Of a stretch of 59,743 nucleotides of DNA, positions 52,169 through 59,743 are shown piece after piece. A program made the position numbers and the translations under genes. The notes under the pieces are model-generated. The model did no database searches. It was given only the letters and a program-made list of their open reading frames with translations, and was not told the DNA's origin. The stretch comes from Clostridium sp. CAG:492. GTDB lineage: Bacteria; Bacillota; Clostridia; TANB77; CAG-508. Where the stretch lies: positions 79,048-138,790 of the forward strand of contig FR878266.1 of assembly GCA_000434335.1 (NCBI GenBank), read 5' to 3'. The first letter of the stretch is position 1. Each line of letters starts with the position of its first letter.

Positions 52169-52840
52169 TTACATATTTTCTAGAGCTTTCTTTGCTGCTT
52201 CCATTTCTGCCATTTTTTTATTTTTTCCTGTTCCTTCTGCCAAAAATTTTCCATCACATAAAACTTCTGCTACAAAATTTTTATCATGGTCAGGACCAAA
52301 CTCTTTTACTATGTTATATTTTATATCAACTGTTCCGTGTATTTGTAATTTTTCTTGTAATACAGTTTTATAATCTTTCATTCCTACATGCATTGTTGCT
52401 GTGTTTATTGCATCTTTTAAATTTTCTACTATAAATTTTTCAGCTTCAGCTAGTCCTGCATCAAAATAAATTGCAGCAATAACAGCCTCTACACTATCTG
52501 CTAATATGGCTGGTCTTACTTCTTTTTCATCTGCTTTTTGACTTTTTCCAAGATATAAGAAATCACTAAAATTATGCTTACACGCTACTTTATATAAGCT
52601 TTTCTCACAAACTACATCAGCTCTAACTTTAGTCATTTCTCCTTCTTTTAATTTTGTATAATTATTATAAATATATTTACTTGATAAAAATTCTAAAATA
52701 CTATCTCCTAGAAATTCTAATTTTTCATTACTATCTACTTTATTTTCATATGCATATGAGGTATGTGTTAGTGCATTTTTTAATAAATTTTTATCTTTAA
52801 ATGTATATCCTATACTTTTTTCTAAAGCACTAAAATCCAT
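52169..52840 (-). CDS. rnc: Ribonuclease III
   Basis: The protein (223 residues from ATG 52840, AGGAG upstream) has the RNase III signature N-E-K-L-E-F-L-G-D-S-I-L-E-F (about 40), a second acidic pair in L-A-D-S-V-E-A-V-I-A-A and a C-terminal dsRNA-binding domain ending A-E-M-E-A-A-K-K-A-L. It cuts double-stranded RNA in rRNA and mRNA maturation. It is near acpP and plsX as in many Firmicutes. Confidence 0.97.
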   Translation of the reverse strand: MDFSALEKSIGYTFKDKNLLKNALTHTSYAYENKVDSNEKLEFLGDSILEFLSSKYIYNNYTKLKEGEMTKVRADVVCEKSLYKVACKHNFSDFLYLGKSQKADEKEVRPAILADSVEAVIAAIYFDAGLAEAEKFIVENLKDAINTATMHVGMKDYKTVLQEKLQIHGTVDIKYNIVKEFGPDHDKNFVAEVLCDGKFLAEGTGKNKKMAEMEAAKKALENM

Positions 52841-52962
52841 ATTTTTTCTCCTTTCATAATTATTAAAAAAAGAAAGGATTAAACCTTTCATTTTTATTTA
52901 ACTAAAAACTTATTTTAATAGTTATATGTAAATACAAATTCTACCAAATAAGTTTTTAGCTT

Positions 52963-53211
52963 TTATTGTTCAACATGATCTTTAATGTAGTCAACTACAT
53001 CTCCAACTGTTACTATTTTTTCTGCATCAGCATCTGGAATTTCTGTATCAAATTCTTCTTCTAATGCCATTATTAATTCAACAATGTCTAAAGAATCTGC
53101 TCCTAAATCATCTATGAAAGATGCTTCCATTTTTACAGCTTCTGCATTAGCACCTAATTGCTCAACAATAATACCCTTTACTTTCTCAAAAAGTTCGTTG
53201 TCTGAACCCAT
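52963..53211 (-). CDS. acpP: Acyl carrier protein
   Basis: The 82-residue protein has the 4'-phosphopantetheine site L-G-A-D-S-L-D-I-V-E with Ser40, within the usual four-helix ACP. It carries acyl chains in fatty acid synthesis. It lies downstream of plsX with GGGGGTG before the ATG; the usual plsX-acpP-rnc order is kept. Confidence 0.97.
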   Translation of the reverse strand: MGSDNELFEKVKGIIVEQLGANAEAVKMEASFIDDLGADSLDIVELIMALEEEFDTEIPDADAEKIVTVGDVVDYIKDHVEQ

Positions 53212-53431
53212 ATAAGTTCACCCCCTTTCAAGTACTTCCTATGAACACTACAATAATATATGTATCATAAAATGTCAAGATTTTTTTAATTATTTTTTTT
53301 ATTTAAAATAAACCACTCATTATAGTCCACATTTTTTTAAGAAACTGTTTTAAATATATTGCATTCCAAAATTTTATTTCTTACTAATGCACCATTATCT
53401 GAGTTGTGTAAATTGTGTATATTATATCTAT

Positions 53432-54490
53432 TTATTCAGCACTTATTGATTCAGCTTTTTGTGATTCATTATTTAGCTCTGAATATTTTTCTATTATATT
53501 ATCTACAGTTTTATCATTTACAAATTGTTCTGCTTGTTTTAAAGTATATTCAAATAATTTTGCATCACTACTTCCATGTGCTTTTATTACTGGTTTTTTT
53601 ACACCTAAAAATAGAGCTCCACCATATTCTTTGTAATCCATTGATTTTCCGAAGCGTTTTATAATTGGTAATGCTGGTAATAATGAAATTTTTGAGAAAA
53701 TGCTTTTATTCGCTTCTTTCTTTAAATTTCTCTTTACCATTTTTCCTACACCTTCAGTAGTCTTTAAAAATATATTTCCTGTAAATCCATCTGTTACAAT
53801 TGCATCTACTTCTCCTGAAAAAGCTTCTCTGCCTTCTATATTTCCTATAAACTCAAAACCGTAATCTTCAGCATTTTCTTTTAATAATTTGTATGATTCT
53901 TTCATTAAATCATTACCTTTTGTTTCTTCTGTTCCATTATTTAGTAATCCTATTTTTGGTTTTTCTATATTATATGTGTTTTTCAAATATATTCCTGCCA
54001 TTTGAGCAAATTGTAATATATTAATTGTTTTACAATTTGTATTTGCTCCAGCATCCATTAATAAAAATCTACCTTCAAAAGCTGGTAACATTGCTGCAAG
54101 AGCTGGTCTATCAATACCTTTTATTCTTCCTACTAATAAAGTTGCTCCAGCTAATAACGCTCCAGAATTTCCTGCTGATAAAAATACATCGCCCTCTCCA
54201 TTTTTAAGCATATTAAAACCAACAACCATTGATGAATTTTTCTTTGTTTTTATTGCTTTTGTTGGACTATCTTCCATTGTAATTTCTTCTTCAGCATTAA
54301 CGATTTTTATTCTATCAGATAATTCATTTATATTTTCTTTACCATATAACTCTTTTATACGTTCATTTAATATTTTTTCATTTCCAATTAAAATTATTTC
54401 TGCATTGATCTTTTCTATTGCATTTACAGCACCAGTTATATTTGCATCTGGTGCATTATCTCCGCCCATAGCGTCAAATAATATTTTCAT
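53432..54490 (-). CDS. plsX: Phosphate acyltransferase PlsX
   Basis: The 352-residue protein begins M-K-I-L-F-D-A-M-G-G-D-N-A-P-D, the PlsX signature, and has S-A-G-N-S-G-A-L-L-A-G, L-M-D-A-G-A-N and D-G-F-T-G-N-I. It makes acyl-phosphate from acyl-ACP for phospholipid synthesis. GGAGG lies 6 nt before ATG 54490, so the upstream in-frame ATG at 54502 is not used. The fabD-fabG genes often nearby are not seen in the window. Confidence 0.96.
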   Translation of the reverse strand: MKILFDAMGGDNAPDANITGAVNAIEKINAEIILIGNEKILNERIKELYGKENINELSDRIKIVNAEEEITMEDSPTKAIKTKKNSSMVVGFNMLKNGEGDVFLSAGNSGALLAGATLLVGRIKGIDRPALAAMLPAFEGRFLLMDAGANTNCKTINILQFAQMAGIYLKNTYNIEKPKIGLLNNGTEETKGNDLMKESYKLLKENAEDYGFEFIGNIEGREAFSGEVDAIVTDGFTGNIFLKTTEGVGKMVKRNLKKEANKSIFSKISLLPALPIIKRFGKSMDYKEYGGALFLGVKKPVIKAHGSSDAKLFEYTLKQAEQFVNDKTVDNIIEKYSELNNESQKAESISAE

Positions 54491-54669
54491 AATTTCCTCC
54501 ATACATACTGTATATATTATTTATTTATTTTATTACTTTAAATAATTAAAGTCAATACCAATTATTAAAAGAATTGTAAAGCCTTGGTATACACTATTTA
54601 TACGGTTTGACCGCTTGTTCAATTTATACTTTTATTATTTTAAATTTGTATTATAATAAGTTATTATTT

Positions 54670-54733
54670 TTGTTTTTCAATACATAATATTAAAATAAAA
54701 CACTATTACTGAATGTTATGCATTGAAAAGCAA
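54670..54733. repeat. Imperfect 18-bp inverted repeat in the rplL-plsX gap
   Basis: Arms 54670-54687 and 54716-54733 pair with two mismatches. The gene-free stretch 54491-54797 otherwise has AT-rich DNA, the plsX upstream region (a TTGACC-like element is absent), and the rplL terminator. Confidence 0.4.
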
Positions 54734-54738
54734 AAAAT

Positions 54739-54776
54739 ACATCAAAGTATTAAACTTATTTTTAATACTTTGATGT
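54739..54776 (-). terminator. Terminator after rplL
   Basis: A perfect 13-bp stem (ACATCAAAGTATT and complement) with a 12-base loop follows the rplL stop. It closes the ribosomal protein operon with no rpoB after it. Confidence 0.85.
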
Positions 54777-54797
54777 AATTATTAAATAAATTTAAAA

Positions 54798-55160
54798 TTA
54801 TTGTAATTCAACAACTGCTCCAACAGCTTCAAATTTAGCTTTTAATTCTTCAGCTTCGTCTTTGTTAGCTCCTTCTTTAACAGCTTTAGGTGCTCCATCA
54901 ACTAAGTCTTTAGCTTCTTTTAATCCTAATCCTGTTGCATCTCTAACAACTTTGATAACTTGTATTTTGTTTGCTCCAGCATCTTTTAATACTACATTGA
55001 AAGATGATTTTTCTTCAGCTGCAGCTCCTGCTGCTCCTGCTGCTGGTGCTGCAACTGCTGCTGCAGATACTCCAAATTCTTCTTCGATAGCTTTTACTAA
55101 GTCAGCTAATTCAACAACTGTCATTTTTTTGATTTCTTCAATCATTTCTTCTTTATTCAT
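54798..55160 (-). CDS. rplL: Ribosomal protein L7/L12
   Basis: The 120-residue protein has an N-terminal dimer helix, an Ala/Gly-rich hinge (A-A-A-V-A-A-P-A-A-G-A-A-G-A-A-A) and a C-terminal domain with K-I-Q-V-I-K-V-V-R and G-L-G-L-K-E-A-K-D-L-V. It forms the stalk that recruits translation factors. It follows rplJ; an AGGAGG site precedes it. Confidence 0.98.
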   Translation of the reverse strand: MNKEEMIEEIKKMTVVELADLVKAIEEEFGVSAAAVAAPAAGAAGAAAEEKSSFNVVLKDAGANKIQVIKVVRDATGLGLKEAKDLVDGAPKAVKEGANKDEAEELKAKFEAVGAVVELQ

Positions 55161-55354
55161 TTTAAAATCCTCCTATAATAAATTTAATTTTGTGTTTTTC
55201 TAACACATTTAATTTTTAATTATTTTTTGTTTTGAGTTATATTATGATATATTAATGTAAATCATTTCAAATTCAAATCAAAAACAATTTTGAATTTTAA
55301 ATAATATTCTATGTATTATAATGATATAATTAATATTCATTTATAACTCTCATA

Positions 55355-55855
55355 TTATTCAGCTTCTTTTTGAGCTTTAACTTGATCAAGCGCAACAGCC
55401 AATTTTGAAATATTTGCAAGTAAACATCCAGCAAGTTTTGCAAGTAATTCTTGTTTTGATGGAAGTTTTGCAAGTGTAATAATTTCTTCTGCTGTCATAA
55501 CTTTTCCGTCTATAATACCACCTTTGATTTTATAAAAATCATTATCCTTTGCAAAATTGTAAAGAACTTTTGATGGCTCTAAATAATCTTCATCACCCAT
55601 TAATACTGCAGTAGGTCCTGTTAATAAATCATCAAGTGCTGATTCCCCATTCATATCAAGAGCTCTTTTTATAATGTTGTTTTTGATAACTTTATATTCT
55701 GAGTTTGTATTTCTTAAGTCAGCTCTTAATTTTGTTACATCTGCAACATTAATTCCTCTGTAATCTGTTAATATAATAACTTTTGCAGATTTCATTCTTT
55801 CTGCTAAAGCTTTTACTAATTCTTCTTTTTGTTTTAGTGCTTTTTCGCTAGCCAT
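55355..55855 (-). CDS. rplJ: Ribosomal protein L10
   Basis: The 166-residue protein has the L10 pattern: K-A-L-A-E-R-M-K-S-A-K-V-I-I-L-T-D-Y-R-G-I-N-V-A, and V-I-K-N-N-I-I-K-R-A-L. It anchors L7/L12 dimers to the ribosome stalk. An L10 leader RNA lies just upstream, so expression is autoregulated. Confidence 0.97.
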   Translation of the reverse strand: MASEKALKQKEELVKALAERMKSAKVIILTDYRGINVADVTKLRADLRNTNSEYKVIKNNIIKRALDMNGESALDDLLTGPTAVLMGDEDYLEPSKVLYNFAKDNDFYKIKGGIIDGKVMTAEEIITLAKLPSKQELLAKLAGCLLANISKLAVALDQVKAQKEAE

Positions 55856-55891
55856 TTTTTAATTTCACCTCCTAAAAAATTTGCAAAAATA

Positions 55892-55990
55892 AATCCAATC
55901 TTCATAGCTCAAAGGCATTATAAAGATTGGATAAATCCGTTCATTATATGCCTCGGTAGGACTTACTGTTGCCTACTTTCTTTGGCTATT
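55892..55990 (-). ncRNA. L10 ribosomal protein leader RNA
   Basis: The minus strand between rplA and rplJ reads AGCCAAAGAAAGTAGGCAAC, then AGTCCTACCGAGGCA, then a stem ATCCAATCTT / AAGATTGGAT. The GTAGGC / CCTACCGAGG-C pairing is the core of the Firmicute L10 leader, to which L10(L12) binds and represses the operon. Confidence 0.85.
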
Positions 55991-56000
55991 TATTTATAAA

Positions 56001-56687
56001 TTATTTTTGATCAATATACATACTAGGTCCCATAGTAGTAGAAATTGCAACACTCTTAATGTATTGTCCTTTTGCTGCAGCTGGTTTAGCTTTTAAAATA
56101 GCTCCCATTATTGCATCATAGTTTTCTACTAATTTATCTTTACCAAATGAAACCTTACCAAATCCTAAGTGAATTATATTAGTTTTATCTAATCTATATT
56201 CAACTTTACCAGATTTGATTTCTTGTATAGCTTTTGTAACATCCATTGTTACTGTTCCAGATTTTGGGTTTGGCATTAATCCTTTTGGTCCTAATACTTT
56301 ACCTAATCTACCAACAACACCCATCATATCAGGTGTAGCTACGATTACATCATAATCAAACCAGTTTTCTTTTTCAATTTTTGGTATTAATTCTTCAGCA
56401 CCTACATAATCTGCTCCAGCTTTTACAGCTTCATCAGCTTTAGGTCCTTTAGCAAATACTAAAACTCTTAAAGTTTTACCTGTTCCATTTGGAAGTACTG
56501 TAGTACCTCTAACTTGTTGATCAGCATGTTTAGAATCAACTCCTAATTTCACATGCAATTCAACAGTTTCGTCAAATTTTGCTTTTGGCATTTTTTCTAA
56601 TAATTCAATAGCTTCTGCTACTGGATATACTTTTGATTTATCAATAAGCTTTTCGCATTCTTGATATCTCTTTCCATTTTTTTTCAT
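56001..56687 (-). CDS. rplA: Ribosomal protein L1
   Basis: The 228-residue protein has F-D-E-T-V-E-L-H-V-K-L-G-V-D, V-L-P-N-G-T-G-K, the L1 signature P-D-M-M-G-V-V-G-R-L-G-K-V-L-G-P-K-G-L-M, and P-A-A-A-K-G-Q-Y-I-K. It forms the L1 stalk at the tRNA exit site. It lies 58 bp after rplK. Confidence 0.98.
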   Translation of the reverse strand: MKKNGKRYQECEKLIDKSKVYPVAEAIELLEKMPKAKFDETVELHVKLGVDSKHADQQVRGTTVLPNGTGKTLRVLVFAKGPKADEAVKAGADYVGAEELIPKIEKENWFDYDVIVATPDMMGVVGRLGKVLGPKGLMPNPKSGTVTMDVTKAIQEIKSGKVEYRLDKTNIIHLGFGKVSFGKDKLVENYDAIMGAILKAKPAAAKGQYIKSVAISTTMGPSMYIDQK

Positions 56688-56745
56688 TTTAATCCTCCTT
56701 TGGTATTAACGAATGTTTACATTCTCCCAATTTTTATTTTAATTA

Positions 56746-57183
56746 TTATTCAGCAACTACAACACCCATAGAACGAGCTGTTCCAGCAACCATACTCATT
56801 GCAGCTTCTAATGATGCAGCATTTAAGTCTGGCATTTTTTGTTCAGCTATTTCTTTAACTTGAGCTTTTGTTATTGTAGCAACTTTTTCTTTGTTTGGCT
56901 TTCCTGAAGCTTTTTCAATTTTAGCAGTTTTTTTAATTAATACTGCTACTGGTGGAACTTTAGTTACAAATGTAAAAGATTTATCCTTTGGATTAACTGT
57001 AATAACAACTGGTATTATCATTCCAGGTTGATTTGCAGTTCTATCATTGAATTCTTTAACAAATTGCATAATGTTAACACCACTTGCTCCTAAAGCTGGT
57101 CCTACTGGTGGAGCTGGTGTAGCTTTACCTGCAGGAATTTGTAGTTTTATGATTTTGAATTCTTCTTTCTTGTTGTCTGCCAC
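56746..57183 (-). CDS. rplK: Ribosomal protein L11
   Basis: The 145-residue protein has K-L-Q-I-P-A-G-K-A-T-P-A-P-P-V-G-P-A-L-G (a conserved L11 start) and the C-terminal L-N-A-A-S-L-E-A-A-M-S-M-V-A-G-T-A-R-S-M. It binds the GTPase-associated rRNA and is needed for stringent response sensing. It follows nusG. Confidence 0.98.
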   Translation of the reverse strand: MADNKKEEFKIIKLQIPAGKATPAPPVGPALGASGVNIMQFVKEFNDRTANQPGMIIPVVITVNPKDKSFTFVTKVPPVAVLIKKTAKIEKASGKPNKEKVATITKAQVKEIAEQKMPDLNAASLEAAMSMVAGTARSMGVVVAE

Positions 57184-57256
57184 TGTATTGCACCTCCTTT
57201 AATATGATATTGACAAAATAATTTATGTAATTTTAAATTATTAACACTTTATAAAA

Positions 57257-57790
57257 TTAAACTTTTTGAACTTGTGAAAAATCAAGTTCAACTGGTGTTT
57301 CTCTACCAAACATTGAAACTAGTACTTTAACTTTATGTTTTTCTTTGTTAATTTCCTGTACTGTTCCAACACATTCAGCGAACGCACCTTCAATAATTTT
57401 TACAGAATCATTTACATCGTAATCAACATTTACTTCTACTTTTTCAAATCCCATACTTCTGATTTCTTCATCAGTAAGTGGAATTGGGTCAGTTCCAGAT
57501 CCAACGAATCCAGTTACACCTCTAGTATTTCTTACAATATACCAAGTTTCTTCTGTAACAATCATTTTTATTAAAACATATCCTGGAAATACTTTCTTTA
57601 AATTAGTTTTTTTCTTTCCATCTTTTATTTCAATCTGCTCTTCCATTGGTACAATTATATCGAAAAAGAAATCTTCAAGTTCTCTGTTTTTAACTTTGTT
57701 TTCTAGATCTTTTTTAACCTTATTTTCATAACCCGAATATGTATGTACTACATACCATCTTGGAATTAATTCCTCGTTTTCTCGAGACAT
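57257..57790 (-). CDS. nusG: Transcription antitermination protein NusG
   Basis: The 177-residue protein has W-Y-V-V-H-T-Y-S-G-Y-E-N-K-V (about 12-25), F-P-G-Y-V-L-I-K-M, T-R-G-V-T-G-F-V-G and a C-terminal KOW domain (S-V-K-I-I-E-G-A-F-A). It binds RNA polymerase and affects pausing. It follows secE. Confidence 0.97.
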   Translation of the reverse strand: MSRENEELIPRWYVVHTYSGYENKVKKDLENKVKNRELEDFFFDIIVPMEEQIEIKDGKKKTNLKKVFPGYVLIKMIVTEETWYIVRNTRGVTGFVGSGTDPIPLTDEEIRSMGFEKVEVNVDYDVNDSVKIIEGAFAECVGTVQEINKEKHKVKVLVSMFGRETPVELDFSQVQKV

Positions 57791-57826
57791 TTTTTTAGCC
57801 TCCTTTATATAATTGTATTCTTAAAA

Positions 57827-58225
57827 TTACTCAGCTGAATTATTGCCTGTTCCAGAATTTTCAGTATTTTCTTGTGTAGTAGTTTCTTCTGTTACATTTG
57901 AATCTTCTGTATTTGTTTCGTCAGTAGTTGTGTTTGATTCTGTATTTTCATTTGATGATTGATTTACAGTTTGTTCTATTACAGTATTATTACCTTTTAT
58001 TTTTTCTTCAGCTTTTATTAAAACATTTTCATTAAAAGCTAAGAATATAAAGTCTAATATAAATACAATAATTGCCACAACTAATACTATTCCTATAACA
58101 GTTGCAGTATCATTAGCCAAGCTCTTAGGTGTTGGCCAAGAAACCTTTTTTAACTCTGCTTTTGATTCTTTAAGAAAACTTTTTTTTGGATTTTTATTCT
58201 TTTTATTTTTTTCATCTTTAGCCAT
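57827..58225 (-). CDS. secE: Preprotein translocase subunit SecE with an extended acidic tail
   Basis: The 132-residue protein has the SecE core, F-L-K-E-S-K-A-E-L-K-K-V-S-W-P-T, and one membrane helix (about 42-65). It continues for about 60 residues into a Thr/Asn/Glu-rich tail that typical SecE proteins (about 60-80 residues) lack; the tail should lie outside the membrane. SecE clamps SecY in the protein export channel. It lies between rpmG and nusG as usual. Confidence 0.93.
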   Translation of the reverse strand: MAKDEKNKKNKNPKKSFLKESKAELKKVSWPTPKSLANDTATVIGIVLVVAIIVFILDFIFLAFNENVLIKAEEKIKGNNTVIEQTVNQSSNENTESNTTTDETNTEDSNVTEETTTQENTENSGTGNNSAE

Positions 58226-58246
58226 TAAAAATTCCTCCTTGAAAGG

Positions 58247-58411
58247 TTATTTTGTTTCTTTATGTGTTGTACGTTTTTTGCAGAATGGACAATATTTTAC
58301 TACTTCAAGTCTATCTGTTGTATTTTTTTTATTTTTTTCAGTTGTATAATTTCTTCTTTTACAATCTGAACATGCTAATGTTATTGATTCTCTTGCTCCT
58401 TTTGCAGCCAT
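58247..58411 (-). CDS. rpmG: Ribosomal protein L33
   Basis: The 54-residue protein has R-E-S-I-T-L-A-C-S-D-C (C14, C17) and V-K-Y-C-P-F-C-K-K (C41, C44), so this is the zinc-binding C+ form, and K-R-T-T-H-K-E-T-K at the end. It heads the rpmG-secE-nusG unit with AGGTG-like bases before ATG 58411 (GGAGGTGTATCTAAAATG). Confidence 0.95.
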   Translation of the reverse strand: MAAKGARESITLACSDCKRRNYTTEKNKKNTTDRLEVVKYCPFCKKRTTHKETK

Positions 58412-58512
58412 TTTAGATACACCTCCAGCTAATTATTTTTGCTATATTTTATATAAGCTATCTATTTCTTAAATCATATGCTTAAATATTTTATCACTTG
58501 TTTTTAGATATG

Positions 58513-59106
58513 TCAACCTCTAAAAGAGTTATTTTTACTTTTCTTCTTCTTTTTGGTAACTGAAAAGCCAAATTTTCCAATTTTCTTACCTAAAGAATAA
58601 TATCCACCATTTGAATATGCTATTAAATTGCATTTAGATATATCAAATGCACCATTTTCATCTATGTATTTTTTATCAGCATCAATTGATAAAACATCTG
58701 CAATTATCATATGATGACTACCTAGCTCTTTTATTTCCTTTACTTTGCATTCAACTGCTACTGGACTTTCTTTTATTAGTGGACATTTTACAAATTTTCC
58801 CTTTTCTTTTGTTAATTTCATTTCTTTAAATTTATCATATTTAGAGCCTGACCTTACACCACACCAATCTGTTGCATATGCCAATTTTTCATTTGTTAAA
58901 TTGATAACAAATTCACCATTTTCTTTTATTAAATTGTATGAATAACGCTCTGGTCTTACAGATATATAGCACATTGCTGGATTTGTATTTATTATACCTG
59001 TCCAAGCAACCGTCATAATATTTGCATTTTCAAAAGTTCCAGATGTAACCATTACAGCTGGAATTGGATATACAAAAGTTCCAGCCTTCCATATTTCTCT
59101 TGACAT
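58513..59106 (-). CDS. Flavoredoxin-type flavin reductase family protein
   Basis: The 197-residue protein has N-I-M-T-V-A-W-T-G, N-P-A-M-C-Y-I-S-V-R-P-E-R-Y-S and G-E-F-V-I-N-L-T, the FMN-binding split-barrel of the flavin reductase-like/flavoredoxin family, with a basic tail (K-K-K-K-K-S-K-N-N). It binds FMN and carries electrons in anaerobes. It is transcribed alone. Confidence 0.9.
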   Translation of the reverse strand: MSREIWKAGTFVYPIPAVMVTSGTFENANIMTVAWTGIINTNPAMCYISVRPERYSYNLIKENGEFVINLTNEKLAYATDWCGVRSGSKYDKFKEMKLTKEKGKFVKCPLIKESPVAVECKVKEIKELGSHHMIIADVLSIDADKKYIDENGAFDISKCNLIAYSNGGYYSLGKKIGKFGFSVTKKKKKSKNNSFRG

Positions 59107-59151
59107 TTTCTTCTCCTTTTACAAAATTAATTTATTATAATTTGAATTATA

Positions 59152-59322
59152 TCATTTTATAATATCATTTCCAAGATGATTTATATAATTGTTAAATTCT
59201 TTAAAACTCAAACCCGGTCTAACTTCAAAAAATTCTTTAGTTGTACTTTCTTTTCCACCTCTTAGATTAATATAATAATTAACTATAGAGCTTACAGCTT
59301 CTCTTATATTAAAATAAAGCAT
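59152..59322 (-). CDS. Short ORF, 56 residues, perhaps a gene remnant
   Basis: ATG 59322 to TGA 59154 encodes M-L-Y-F-N-I-R-E-A-V-S and ends F-K-E-F-N-N-Y-I-N-H-L-G. The start lies inside a terminator stem and has no clear ribosome site, so it may be the end of a lost gene. I recognise no family. It follows the chimeric RNA gene. Confidence 0.35.
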   Translation of the reverse strand: MLYFNIREAVSSIVNYYINLRGGKESTTKEFFEVRPGLSFKEFNNYINHLGNDIIK

Positions 59323-59360
59323 AAATTAAAAATAAGAGCTTTATTTCTAATTTATGCTTT
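59316..59360 (-). terminator. Terminator after the chimeric RNA
   Basis: A perfect 13-bp stem (AAAGCATAAATTA and complement) with a 19-base loop, followed on the minus strand by TTTATTTT, ends the 5S/tRNA unit. Confidence 0.75.
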
Positions 59361-59376
59361 ATAAAAATAAAAAATC

Positions 59377-59451
59377 TGGCAACAACCTATCTTCTCAGCA
59401 GGGGACCTATCGGTTAACAGCCGAGCGCTCTACCAACTGAGCTAAAGAGGA
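59377..59451 (-). pseudogene. Chimera: 5' part of tRNA-Asn fused to the 3' end of a 5S rRNA gene
   Basis: The minus strand from 59451 has the first 48 bases of tRNA-Asn, through the D-loop (AGCTCAGTTGGTAGAGC) and anticodon loop (CTGTTAACC, anticodon GTT). After ATAGGTC it switches to CCCTGCTGAGAAGATAGG and TTGTTGCCA, the end of a 5S gene. No T-arm or acceptor 3' strand is present. A GGT and a CCC on both sides suit recombination in short homology. Confidence 0.85.
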
Positions 59452-59460
59452 ATATATAAT

Positions 59461-59572
59461 GGCAACAACCTATTTTCTCAACAGGGTAACCCGTAAATAT
59501 TTTCAGCACATTGAAGCTTGACTTCTGTGTTCGGTATGGGAACAGGTATTTCCTTCATGTAATCATCACCAC
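59461..59572 (-). rRNA. rrf: 5S ribosomal RNA
   Basis: The 112-base gene begins GTGGTGATGATTACATGAAG, has the conserved CCTGTTCCCATACCGAACAC and AAGTCAAGCTT, and ends AATAGGTTGTTGCCA. It has its own promoter and is followed by the tRNA-Asn part of the chimera. No 16S or 23S is in the window. Confidence 0.95.
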
Positions 59573-59579
59573 TTTTTGT

Positions 59580-59608
59580 ATTATATACTATCACTTTTTA
59601 TTATGCAA
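59580..59608 (-). promoter_or_regulatory. Promoter of the 5S gene
   Basis: TTGCAT (59603-59608), a 17-bp spacer and TATAAT (59580-59585) lie 8 bp before the 5S gene. Confidence 0.8.
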
Positions 59609-59674
59609 TACTTTTTTTAAATTTATTCAAATTTTTTTACTTAAAATTATAAGTTATAACTAATTAGAGCAAAA

Positions 59675-59706
59675 AAAATACTTAAATTGTTACATTTAAG
59701 TATTTT
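59675..59706 (-). terminator. Terminator after tRNA-Asn
   Basis: A perfect 13-bp stem (AAAATACTTAAAT and complement) followed by TTTTTTTT lies directly after the encoded CCA of the tRNA. Confidence 0.85.
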
Positions 59707-59743
59707 GGCTCCTCTTGTTGGACTCGAACCAACGACCTATCGG
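59706..59743 (-). tRNA. tRNA-Asn, 3' part only
   Basis: The minus strand from the window edge reads CCGATAGGTCGTTGGTTCGA and continues through the T-arm and acceptor strand to an encoded CCA (59706-59708). The first bases match the variable region of the tRNA-Asn part at 59404-59451, so Asn is inferred; the anticodon is outside. Confidence 0.85.

Noticed and set aside
54595..54640. A regulatory operator for plsX (FapR-like)
   Set aside because: The bases TTGGTATACACTATTTATAC are not a match to a known operator that I can defend.
1..59743. CRISPR arrays or prophage modules
   Set aside because: No regularly spaced direct repeats, cas genes, integrase-attachment pairs or phage structural genes are visible.

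Overview
The window is AT-rich DNA from a low-GC, spore-forming Gram-positive bacterium, most likely an uncultured gut-type member of the Clostridia. Evidence: strong AGGAGG-type ribosome sites, SpoIIE, SepF/DivIVA, DisA, a C+ form of L33, an L10 leader RNA, and Firmicute gene orders (rpmG-secE-nusG-rplK-rplA-rplJ-rplL; radC-mreB-mreC-mreD-mrdA; mutL-miaA-(adaptor)-sepF-divIVA). Almost all genes lie on the minus strand. I cannot name the species.

Positions 1-15000 are an accessory, decaying region. It holds a partial nuclease-like protein, an eroded IS transposase, an ApeA-like HEPN protein (candidate phage defence), a run of single-enzyme genes (cytidine deaminase, deformylase-like, GNAT, ASCH, SanA-like, methyltransferase), an ABC exporter followed by a candidate small RNA, a Nudix and a 2H phosphoesterase gene. 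It also holds several broken genes: a P-loop kinase with one nonsense codon, an ABC-F gene with an internal deletion that still has a complete promoter, leader peptide and attenuator, and a duplicated methyltransferase tail. A ROK kinase and a GH144-type glycosidase form a sugar-use pair.

Positions 15000-31000 hold housekeeping and stress genes: malic enzyme, Hsp20 with an imperfect CIRCE operator, a P-loop/ParB-like fusion, CmpB-type membrane protein, cyclophilin, disA-radA, a GH15 glucoamylase, a beta-CASP RNase-like protein, an unrecognised 507-residue protein and ftsK. Positions 31000-39000 hold rsmD, divIVA, sepF, an HlyD-like adaptor, miaA and mutL.

The most interesting signal is in rsmD and divIVA. 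Both neighbouring genes carry one extra C at an in-frame CGG, and a +1 shift there restores a fully conserved protein. By eye I find no other in-frame CGG codon in the window. Both transcription units also share an unusual promoter with phased TATTACA repeats upstream of TTGACA. MutL has lost the residues of the endonuclease site.

Positions 39000-54500 hold spoIIE, a divergent three-gene cluster of small Clostridia-type proteins, the cell-elongation operon (mrdA, mreD, mreC, mreB) with radC, dacF, a YitT protein with its ribosome site in a hairpin, an Elp3-like radical SAM protein, rnc, acpP and plsX. Positions 54700-58400 are the ribosomal protein/NusG operon, in which rplL ends at a terminator with no rpoB after it. 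The right end has a flavoredoxin-type gene, a tRNA-Asn/5S rRNA chimera, a complete 5S gene with its own promoter, and the 3' part of a tRNA-Asn.
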